The position numbers were made by a program, and so were the translations under genes. 64,000 bases of DNA. Origin: Hydractinia symbiolongicarpus (lineage: Eukaryota > Cnidaria > Hydrozoa > Anthoathecata > Hydractiniidae). Positions 1 through 7,127 of this stretch are shown here, one piece after another; the stretch's first letter is position 1; each line of letters begins with the position of its first letter. The notes beneath the pieces are model-generated. The model did not search any database and was not told the DNA's origin. It saw only the letters and a program-made list of their open reading frames with translations. The DNA is taken from the NCBI RefSeq assembly GCF_029227915.1, contig NC_079876.1:13702001-13766000 (forward strand). Direction: 5' to 3'.

Positions 1-1
1 A

Positions 2-121
2 GAGAATGATGTCATTGAATCACGATCAGAGATTCAGACGGTTAAGGAAAGGCTAAAAGATGGTAAATACACACATTTAGTCATGAGAATGGAACATCCA
101 AGAACTTACGTGATTTGCTAG
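2..121 (+). CDS. C-terminal fragment of an unrecognised element protein
   Basis: An open frame enters from the left edge and ends at TAG 119-121, giving 39 residues rich in charged residues and ending in TYVIC. No domain is recognisable in so short a piece. It is placed in the element because the next genes follow in the same direction and the palindrome at 132-158 lies just after its stop, as happens after other element genes. It could be chance. Confidence 0.4.
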   Translation, partial: ENDVIESRSEIQTVKERLKDGKYTHLVMRMEHPRTYVIC

Positions 122-131
122 ATTGGACGTT

Positions 132-158
132 TTTTGTTACAAGACTCTTGTAACAAAA
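132..158. repeat. Perfect 13-bp palindrome, hairpin 1 of the element
   Basis: TTTTGTTACAAGA at 132-144 is the exact reverse complement of 146-158, with one central base. It lies 11 bases after the stop of the first partial gene. The core GTTAC...GTAAC recurs in three other intergenic hairpins of this element (2076-2100, 6129-6150, 7027-7050). A transcription-end or RNA-processing role is inferred. Confidence 0.7.
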
Positions 159-160
159 GT

Positions 161-345
161 ATAAGACTCCTATAGATTTCTTGAAATCTCCTATAGATTT
201 TTCGAAATCTCCTATAAGACTCTCCTATAGATTTCTTGAAATCTCCTATAGATTTTTTGAAATCTCCTATAGATTTCTCGAAATCTCCTATAAGGCTCTC
301 CTATAAGACTCCTATAGATTTCTTGAAATCTCCTATAGGACCACA
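161..345. repeat. Tandem array of short palindromic units upstream of the first small gene
   Basis: The unit CTCCTATAGATTTCTTGAAAT, of about 21-24 bp and with variants, is repeated six to seven times. Each full unit can fold, since AGATTTC and GAAATCT pair across two bases. The array ends just before the ATG at 351. Some units are shortened to CTCCTATAAGACT. It may be a binding array or simple slippage. Confidence 0.75.
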
Positions 346-350
346 ACAAA

Positions 351-985
351 ATGATAGAATATATCAATTTCATAATGCTAGTAGTACTACTACTAGTAGT
401 ACTTAGTTTTTGCTATTTTTGTGTTAAAAAATACCTATCGCTATTGAAAATGGCTGAAACGGCAATTGATAACTTAATTGCTCTTCCGGGTCCTCCATCC
501 GAGGATGGTAAGAGGCAAAAATTGCTAGAGTGTGTGTTAACTGGAAATAGCAAGCTATACCTGGGTAAAATGTATACAAACGATCAAATTCAAAAGCTCA
601 AAGATGATGAGGTGAAGAAACTATTTAGTATATATGAAGCCAAACTATCAGGTCAAATGGTGAAGTCCTTAGGACAATCAATCATTCACATGTATTCCAT
701 GGGGCCTGTACAGTCTTGGGAATAAATTCTCAAAATGCATTGAGCAATGACCTGGAAAATGACCCCTTCTTAAACTCTGCCCTTCAAAGATTCACATGTG
801 ACTTGTATTATAAATTCGGCTCATTGTTAGCACCACTCAGTGTTGGTCTCATAACAGGTAGGCATTATATCGCTGGAAGAAATTTAAACGCAAATAATAA
901 TACTACTAGTAGTAGTAGTAGTACAACAGATAATAAAGATGTCAGAGGAACAGACTCCAATTCAGGTGACAACGAAGAACCCTAA
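351..985 (+). pseudogene. Small membrane protein of the element, split by a frameshift
   Basis: The ATG at 351 opens a 124-residue frame with one strong N-terminal membrane segment (about residues 6-28, rich in V and L) followed by a charged soluble part. It stops at 723-725. A second frame starting inside it (716-985) continues with a hydrophobic stretch and a Ser/Thr/Asn-rich tail made of AGT repeats. The second frame has no ATG and starts exactly where the first ends, so I read this as one gene broken by a one-base indel near 716-722. It lies in a run of small membrane proteins that might be virion components. Function unknown. Confidence 0.6.
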
Positions 986-1328
986 AAAGGTTGAAGCGGG
1001 TAACAGGTTAGCGGAATACAACCGTAAAATGCGGGAAGAATATAAAAAAGCGGTCATGGCACAAACACAGCAGACGCCTTAGACACAGCAGACGCCCCAG
1101 ACACAGCCATCTCAAGAAGACAATGCCGTAGAGGTAGAACCTACCATCGTCCCAAATGAAAAGCCCATGAACTACGCTATAGGGGGAATAATAGCCATCG
1201 GTTTGGTTGGTGCTTATTTTGTGTATAAACAGAAAGACAATGTACTATTTTCTATAACTGGGTCGAAGGGTACCCCACCACAAAAATCCAAAACACCTGT
1301 GAGAATAAGTAAACTTGAAATGGAATAA
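939..1328 (+). pseudogene. Small single-span membrane protein with an internal amber stop
   Basis: ATG 939-941 lies inside the tail of the previous gene and opens a 129-codon frame ending at TAA 1326-1328. One TAG at 1080-1082 interrupts it, inside a Gln-Thr-rich repeat where the neighbouring copies of the repeat have CAG; a single C-to-T change explains it. The product has a charged N-terminal half, the QT-rich linker, one membrane segment (around 1172-1231) and a basic tail. The overlap with the previous gene and the small size fit a compact viral gene cluster. The family is not recognised. Confidence 0.6.
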
Positions 1329-1372
1329 AGGGATAATATCGCGATATAATAATCTCACAGTATAGAAATAAC

Positions 1373-1600
1373 ATGGACAAGAAAAGTATCGTCAACGATT
1401 TATATCACGCATCGGTCGTCTGCGTTTTCCTTGTCGGCTATTCGATGTTAGAAAAAAAGGTGTTAAAAATGTCACCACCATCAATTCAAAAGTTTGACTT
1501 GGAAGATACCGGAAAGCTAGTCGCCATCGTCGCCGCTAGTGAAATGTCAAGGGAATACTTAATTAAGCAAAAGATTATACCTGAAACTATCAATATCTAA
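1373..1600 (+). CDS. Small hydrophobic protein of the element, intact
   Basis: A 75-residue frame from ATG 1373 to TAA 1598-1600. It has a first hydrophobic segment (about residues 12-27) and a second weaker one (about residues 45-58), separated by a basic proline-containing loop. There are no lesions. The next gene starts two bases after the stop, so the two are probably on one transcript. No enzyme motif is present; a membrane or virion role is only inferred from its neighbours. Confidence 0.6.
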   Translation: MDKKSIVNDLYHASVVCVFLVGYSMLEKKVLKMSPPSIQKFDLEDTGKLVAIVAASEMSREYLIKQKIIPETINI

Positions 1601-1602
1601 AC

Positions 1603-2034
1603 ATGGCTTCAATTGCGATGATCTTGGGAGGGGCCCTAGCCAATGCTTTAGGTTTTACAGGCTCAAGCTATCTCTTTTCAAGCTTATCAAAAGACAGAAT
1701 TGATAAGGAAAGAAAGCGTCATGATCTGGCCATAGAACAATTACAAAAAGCCCAGGTTTTGTGGCAACGTAAAAGACAAGAGAGAGTAGACTTTATCAAT
1801 AAGCAGCTCAGACTTGAAAAGAAGGCTGAAGGAAAATTCATAGAGCTAAATGATGCAATGCGCGAATATAAAAGAGTGTTTGGAGATAAACTTGAAGGAC
1901 TGGATGTCCTACCGCGGGAACCTGTATTGAGCGACTTTTATACACCGAGTCAGGATCAACATGAAAGGGAATTGGCCTTTATCGCGCTAAGTATGATTGG
2001 TGTCGGTGGTGCTGTGTGGTACTTCGAAAGATAG
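1603..2034 (+). CDS. Membrane-anchored coiled-coil protein of the element, intact
   Basis: A 143-residue frame starting two bases after the previous stop. It begins with a Gly/Ala-rich hydrophobic segment (residues 3-26). A long, highly charged helix follows (about 28-100, with runs such as KERKRHDLAIEQLQKAQ), then a short conserved-looking SDFYTPS stretch and a second hydrophobic segment at the end (about 124-139). This is a two-anchor layout with a soluble coiled coil between. It converges on the gene read from 3389, with only a short repeat-rich gap between them. Family unnamed. Confidence 0.6.
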   Translation: MASIAMILGGALANALGFTGSSYLFSSLSKDRIDKERKRHDLAIEQLQKAQVLWQRKRQERVDFINKQLRLEKKAEGKFIELNDAMREYKRVFGDKLEGLDVLPREPVLSDFYTPSQDQHERELAFIALSMIGVGGAVWYFER

Positions 2035-2100
2035 TACTCCCAGTACTACCGGTACTCCTAGTACTACCGGTACTCTATGTTACATGATGCGTGTAACATA
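2033..2100. terminator. Repeat and hairpin between convergent genes (hairpin 2)
   Basis: A 17-bp motif, AGTACTACCGGTACTCC, is repeated about two and a half times at 2033-2075. It is followed by a hairpin with a 9-bp stem (2076-2084 TATGTTACA with 2092-2100) and a 7-base loop. It separates two genes that end toward each other, so a two-way transcript end is a reasonable inference. The stem shares the GTTAC core of the other element hairpins. Confidence 0.5.
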
Positions 2101-2116
2101 TAATCTATACAAGGAT

Positions 2117-3389
2117 CTAACGCTTTGTCACGAGATAGGTGTATATCAGACCTTCGATTCCAACTATCAAAGCCCACAAATTTTGACTCAACCAACCAAC
2201 GGTTTCTTTCGTTCTATTGAGTATCCATGATACGATGGATCCTAACATACCCGGTAGAGCCGCAGCGGCAGTCCCAGCCAACCTTTCCAAGAGAGATCCC
2301 AATGCATTCAACTTGTTTTTTATCCAGTACCGGAGGTCCTTTGCACCACCCTTTTCATGATTTTGTGCGTTACCGGTGGATGACCCCCCCAGGTGACAAA
2401 GCTTCTACGAGAAGGCCGATAACCATACCAAATGCCGTTAGTATCCTGACAACAGTGATACCCTGCTCACGGAATAGTGTTCGTATCTTTTCAGACAGTG
2501 TGGTATCTTTGTTAAGTACTTTGGCAATAGTCTCCTTGATGCTTTTTATTTGACTGTTAAGTTTACCTTTGAGAATATCGATAATCTCTTGCCGGCCTTT
2601 CAACTCATTTTGCAAACCTTTCAACCTTTCTTTCGCTTCATTTTGTTGTTCCTCGGTCATATTTGGTGTGTTTTCCATCTCTTCCAACTTGTTTTTTTCT
2701 CTGTCAATATGCTGTTCGAGCTGAACCTTTTTTGCAACTTCATCCTGAAGACTTCCTCGTATGTTTCTCAATAATCTATCCAATCCTAGCAATTCACGCA
2801 TAGGATATTCAAATAGATCACCGGTCTGGGTTGCTTCATGGTCTACAGATTGTTTGACCAATGAAATTAAATCTTCCGTACTGTTCACCACATCTCTAGA
2901 TATAGCTTCTAATTCTACATCACTTGCTGTTGTTATTTTAGATGACGAGGGTAGTTCTTCTTGTATTTTGTTTAGCTTAGCAGCTTGTCGGGCTGTAATC
3001 TTACCTTTTGGTATGTCAAAGCCTAAATTACGCAGCCTTCTCTTGCCTAATATATCTGATATAGTACCGGTGGCCCTTAGTCTTCCATTGTTTGTCAAAG
3101 GTTCGTTTTTACCTCTGTAGTATAATTCACCATCCTTAATTTCAAAAAGGTCTGTATGTAGCACCTCAGGTTTTGACAGGGATCCTTTAGATAATCTATC
3201 ATACAACACATCAACCATTTCCCGCAAAACTCTGGTACGTTGAGTGGAACCTCCTTCGAATGATGTTTCTTCCTCACCCGGTGTGTTTATTTGTACTCGC
3301 GTACGGTCCCCGGTGGGTATGAGTGGTAAAGTATCATCGGTACCTTCATCCGGTCTCCCATGGTCTCCAAAAGGGTCAATGTCTGCCAT
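2117..3389 (-). pseudogene. Long coiled-coil protein with C-terminal membrane segments, frameshifted
   Basis: ATG at 3389 opens a 339-residue frame to 2370. It has an acidic, proline-containing N-terminus (DPFGDHGRPDEG), a mixed middle, a long coiled coil (about residues 210-295) and a hydrophobic segment (about 313-330). It ends at a C7 run on the + strand (2384-2390). A different frame then continues to 2117 with more amphipathic and hydrophobic segments ending in LIYTYLVTKR. One base gained or lost in the C7 run would join the two, so I treat them as one gene of about 420 codons. It is the longest non-enzyme gene of the element and might be a structural or membrane-fusion component. Function is not established. 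Confidence 0.6.
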
Positions 3390-3433
3390 TTTTTTTTATT
3401 TAGAGGATAGTTTTTTCTAAGATAATAACTAAA

Positions 3434-3898
3434 ATGGCCGGGCTTAATATTCATCCAACTCCCGATTATTCGAGTGATCAAGACAAGCTAGTTAATTCTC
3501 AACTTGAAGATTTGATAAAATTACGAAATAAATTCGACAGCAGGTTGTATAAATACAACAAAGCACTAGATCGATTAGCAATTGCACTCGGCATCTCGGA
3601 AAACTTGGTCGTTACCACCGGTAGCGCTACCATTATTAGAATTCCCATTTATATGGGATTTTCCGGTATAGGACCATCCAGCTCTGTTTCCCGTAAAATT
3701 ATCTCGGAATATATTAATAAATATAAAAAGAAACTCAATAAAGTTGAGAAATTATACAGTATCGTGTATTGATGAGATTAGAAACTCTTCCTATTTCTGT
3801 GCACTGAATGATGATAATATTAGCAACATGGAATTTCAAACTTTGTGTGGTATATACTATGAAGCTCTTGAAAAGATAAGTAAAATAGATGGAGAGTG
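3434..3898 (+). pseudogene. First copy of a duplicated element gene, degenerate
   Basis: ATG 3434 opens 112 residues with the stretch YKYNKALDRLAIALGIS, almost the same as in the next gene, then a Gly/Ile-rich central part. It stops early at 3770-3772. Sequence matching the downstream gene continues to about 3898 in another frame, with small internal deletions, so the original gene was longer. Leaders, start regions and bodies of the two genes align over about 500 bases, showing a tandem duplication. This copy kept the ATG but lost the frame. Confidence 0.65.
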
Positions 3899-3951
3899 AA
3901 AGGCGTTTTTTTAATTATTTAGAGGATAGTTTTTCTTTGTAATAACCGAAA

Positions 3952-4551
3952 ACGACCGAGCTTAAGATTTATCCAAAGTTACCCACCGCTCCCGAGTATT
4001 CGAGTGAGCAAGACAAGTTTAACACAAATACAGGTAATTCCCAACTTGATGAGTTGGTAAAATTACAAAAGAAATTCCAGGACAAGGAGTATAAATATAA
4101 CAAAGCACTAGACCGATTAGCGATTTCACTCCACATCTCAGAAACCTTGGCCATTTCCACCGGTATTGGTATGAGAGCAACCAGCGCTACCTTTGCTGGA
4201 ATTCCCATTTCTATAGGACTTTCCAGTGTATCCATGGGTGGAGCTATATCCTGTACCATTATCTCGGCATCGATTAAGAGATATCAAAATAAACTCAACA
4301 AAGTCATGAAATTATGTGATGTTGTAACATCTGCTATTGCTGTGTTTGAAAACTCTTTCTCACGAGCATTGAGTAATGATAATATTAGCCACATGGAATT
4401 TCAAACTTTGTGTGGTATATACTACGAAGGTCTGGAAAAGATGAGCAAAACAGATAGAAAGATGGAGAGTGAAACACGCAATCAGTTTGAAAAAAGTTTA
4501 ATGGCGGAAGTTCAAAGTCTAAAAAAGGCGTTAAATCAGGAACAAAGTTAG
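3952..4551 (+). pseudogene. Second copy of the duplicated element gene, start codon lost
   Basis: The reading frame is open from 3952 to the stop at 4549-4551, about 199 codons. The position matching the ATG of the first copy is ACG (3952-3954), so either the start was lost or a later or non-ATG start is used. The product has a hydrophilic N-terminal part and the YKYNKALDRLAIS helix. A Gly/Ser/Ile-rich hydrophobic middle (about 4140-4262) follows, then a charged C-terminal helix with KMESETRNQFEKS. It could insert in a membrane. Family and function are unknown. Confidence 0.6.
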
Positions 4552-4726
4552 TAATGTGTGCCTGTATACCACTCACATTTTTCATGTGCTATTTGAAAAA
4601 TTTAAAGTAAGGCGGTTTATGACATTATGCGGCCTTACCTGCCGGCCGCCCTGCGCGATCCCCGGCACAATCATCTTTACCAGACAGGTAAAGATACTTT
4701 TTGTCATTGTCATGACTTCGTCCCCC

Positions 4727-5689
4727 TCACCAACCTTGCACATAATCGGGAGGTAAATCTGTATCTTCAGGTATTAACATCAATTCCTCTTTTACAAAAG
4801 CTCGTCTGGGTCCGTCTTCAACATAGTACATTACACGGTTACCGGGTTGCGCTATTACCTCACGCAATCTATATGTGTTTTTCGACCATATTCTATCGGT
4901 TGCCCGTCTCCGCCCATCATCATGCTCTTCACCGGGTTGCAGTAGATATCTATACAAGCCATCTTTAGGTAATTCTACTTCAGGTGAATAACTCTCTTGA
5001 TTAACCAAAGGCACCTCTTTCATTATAATAGCATCTATTGGTTTCATACCAATCATCTGCGTCTTTGTATCGTTTAGCCTATCAATCAGTTTATACAGAT
5101 GCTTAACCCGTGTAGATGATACCTTTTCCGAATCATTCAGTTCTTGGGCATCTTGTATTTTGAATAAATTTTCCGCAAGTATCTTGTTCAACGCCTCAAC
5201 AAAAGCTGTGTGCGTATGCTTATATTTTGTAGTCGCCCTTTTAATTTCAACCTTATGCTTCTCCAACAATTTTGATACATCTGCTTTGAATTCTGAACCG
5301 TTATCACATTGGAAAGTTTTCGGATAAGTTAATGGTCCTGCCTTGTAGATGTCCTCAATCATAGCGGCAACCTCTTTGGCTTTCTTACTCCTCAAAGGTC
5401 GGGCTACTTTGCATCTGGAGGCAGCATCGATTCCAGACAAAATGTACTTATATTTATTACCATACAGTATGTCACCGGGCATGTACAATAAATCGAATTG
5501 ATGTAAATCATTAGAGGTGGTAACTTCAAAATGTGGTCTTTCAACATGTTTTGGGGCGGGTAAATGTACTTGCCAAAATGCTTGTTTTGATAGCCACTTC
5601 TTAATCTCCTTTGGCTTGAAACCGAATCCTCTTAAATTCTGAACAGCCTTTTGTCCTTTCCATAAATTTTGAGGTTGATAGTAAGTCTC
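4727..5689 (-). pseudogene. DDE (rve-type) integrase, start codon missing
   Basis: The open frame on the minus strand runs from 5689 (just after an in-frame TAA) to the stop at 4727, 320 codons, with no ATG before the core; the original start seems lost. The retroviral-type integrase triad is visible. The first Asp is in QFDLLYMP (codon 5494-5492), the second in FQCDNGSEF, and the Glu is in HTAFVEALNK. The C-terminal part (PGNRVMYYVEDGPRRAFVKE) looks like a small SH3- or chromo-like DNA-binding module. Such enzymes insert Polinton-type elements into host DNA. Lying between the duplicated gene and the SAP genes, it is read against the polymerase. Confidence 0.85.
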
Positions 5690-5774
5690 TTAAAGTTTTG
5701 ACATGTTTTATTTATGCACACCTTTATTTATCTCCTTTTTGTTATTATGTAGCACGATAAAAGTTCTTAAAAGT

Positions 5775-5797
5775 ATTTTTACTGATTATATATAAAG
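5775..5797 (+). promoter_or_regulatory. TATA-rich leader of the first SAP gene
   Basis: The run GATTATATATAAAG ends directly before the ATG at 5798. It resembles the TATAAAACCAT elements upstream of the two other SAP genes in position but not in full sequence. The gap 5690-5774 between integrase and this gene shows nothing else. Confidence 0.4.
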
Positions 5798-6098
5798 ATG
5801 TCTGACGTGGCTACTCAAACTGATCTACATTGTGATACCACCGATGGTGGTGTACCCGACTACAAATTAATGAAACTCAAAGAGTTGAGAGAAGTGGCTA
5901 AATCCCGTGGGATTAAGTATATTTATGGAATGAATGCGTGAGGTGATTGCGAACAATGATATTGATCCATCCTACACCATCGACCTGGAAACCAGACAAG
6001 AATGGTATGGATACTGTTCCAACTGGAGGGTAAACAACAGAGAAGCATATCTAAGATCTCAAAAACGTTATAATGATAAGAGATCTTCCAAAAGGTGA
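5798..6098 (+). pseudogene. Small SAP-domain protein, frameshifted
   Basis: ATG 5798 opens 47 residues ending in a SAP-like helix (YKLMKLKELREVAKSRGIKY) and stops at 5939-5941. A second frame (5934-6098, 54 residues) continues with an Asn-, Arg- and Tyr-rich basic tail (QEWYGYCSNWRVNNREAY). A one-base shift at about 5930-5937 explains the break inside the second half of the SAP motif. SAP motifs bind DNA, so this is probably a small DNA-binding protein of the element. It is the first of three SAP genes in a row. Confidence 0.6.
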
Positions 6099-6099
6099 T

Positions 6100-6352
6100 T
6101 AGATCTAGATCTAGATCTAGAACGGATTTTGTTACTCGCTCGTGTAACAAATGTTATGAAGGTGATGCTCTCGCGTCCCGATTTTTTTTCCTGGGGGAGT
6201 ACCCACCCGCGAAACGATCCATGGTGGCGCGATGTTGGTATCATAAACCGCGGTTTACCACCAACTACCCTGTGGAAAATTCCGGTGACCACCATGGGGC
6301 AGCGCAACCTCGGGTGGTGGTTATGCGAACGAAGCCCCTCGCGATCTTCGTC
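6100..6352. promoter_or_regulatory. Intergenic region with palindromes and hairpin 3
   Basis: It begins with three overlapping AGATCT/CTAG palindromes (6100-6120) and a hairpin with a 7-bp stem (TTGTTAC 6129-6135 with GTAACAA 6144-6150). A GC-richer stretch with nested inverted repeats follows: CCATGGTGG near 6220 pairs with CCACCATGG near 6290, and the palindrome AAACCGCGGTTT lies between. Open frames crossing it on both strands lack domains, and I take them as chance. A regulatory or replication role is inferred only from the folding potential. Confidence 0.4.
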
Positions 6353-6411
6353 CGGTTTCACGATTATAAAACCATCTTAAAGATTCATAAAATCGTATAT
6401 CACAACCAGGC
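6353..6411 (+). promoter_or_regulatory. Promoter-like element of the SAP-RING gene
   Basis: GGTTTCACGATTATAAAACC, then ...TTAAAG and GTATATCACAACC, leads directly to the ATG at 6412. The same layout, with few changes, precedes the SAP-polymerase gene at 7069-7127. Two matching leaders with a TATAAAACCAT core at the same distance from the start support a promoter of the element. Confidence 0.6.
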
Positions 6412-7003
6412 ATGTCTTCAGGAATTGTACTCGATTTGATGTACAGTAGAGAATACATTGATGACTTTGGTCTTTTCACGGTCCCCGATTTAAGAGCCCG
6501 AGCGAGGTTCCTTGGCATACGTAGATACTCGCGGCTCGGAAGGTCCGAGCTTATCGAATTATTGCTATCAACCGTACCCACTAGAAAATACTTTGATGAC
6601 TTTGATCTTTTCACGGTTTCCGAATTAAGACATCTCGCTAGAGAACGCGGTCTACGCGGCTATTCAAGGCTCATAAAGGCTGAGCTGATCCAATTATTAT
6701 TAACAACCACTACCGTGTCAGCACCGGTACCCGTGCTGAGACCAAATGGATCAGCACCAATACCCATGGATCCAATCGATGAGGATAATGTTGAGCCGCA
6801 TCAGCCGGCTATCCTGGACTATGACATTGATACCTTGGATGAATCGGAAAAATGCATAATTTGCTATTCGAAACGAAAGAAAGCAACTATTGTTCATGGG
6901 AACAACCGGCATTTTTGCGTGCGCATCTATATTGAAATCAGGGGGAGATAAATGCCCCATATGTCGCGCATCCATCGATCTTGTCATCAGACAATATAAT
7001 TGA
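6412..7003 (+). pseudogene. Two SAP motifs plus C-terminal RING finger, frameshifted
   Basis: ATG 6412 opens a frame with two SAP-like motifs (about residues 18-47 and 63-92; each has L/R-A-R...G...YSRL..AELI.LLL). A proline-rich linker and an acidic stretch follow, then the start of a RING finger with CIIC. The frame drifts near 6905-6920 and ends uselessly at 6949-6951. In the next frame the second half of the ring follows, with CPIC at 6953-6964, and a natural stop at 7001-7003. Small C-terminal RING fingers of this kind are ubiquitin ligases in other proteins. A DNA-binding ubiquitin ligase acting against host factors is an inference. The first half of the gene resembles the start of the polymerase gene. 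Confidence 0.7.
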
Positions 7004-7026
7004 TTTGTTGGGGGTCAGATTGTTTT

Positions 7027-7050
7027 TTTGTTACTCACGCGAGTAACAAA
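7027..7050. repeat. Hairpin 4 of the element
   Basis: TTTGTTACTC at 7027-7036 pairs fully with GAGTAACAAA at 7041-7050 around the loop ACGC. The bases after it (TGTTATGAA) match those after hairpin 3, so the two intergenic modules share an origin. It lies 23 bases after the SAP-RING stop. Confidence 0.7.
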
Positions 7051-7068
7051 TGTTATGAATCTTTTTTT

Positions 7069-7127
7069 GGTTTCACGATTGTATAAAACCATATTAAAGG
7101 TCCACATATAGTATATCACAACCCGAT
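7069..7127 (+). promoter_or_regulatory. Promoter-like element of the SAP-polymerase gene
   Basis: This copy of the leader at 6353-6411 contains GGTTTCACGATT, TATAAAACCAT, TTAAAGGTCCA and GTATATCACAACCC, ending at ATG 7128. The order and spacing of the blocks are kept. Confidence 0.6.

Noticed and set aside
2227-3120. Plus-strand frames opposite the long coiled-coil gene
   Set aside because: Shadows with no domain; the minus-strand reading is long, starts with ATG and has coiled-coil character.
4627-4968. Plus-strand frames opposite the integrase
   Set aside because: They are antisense shadows; the minus strand has the catalytic triad and a longer frame.
6068-6439. Overlapping frames on both strands in the SAP intergenic region
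   Set aside because: Arg/Ser repeats come from the AGATCT palindromes; no domain, and promoter and hairpin elements explain the region better.
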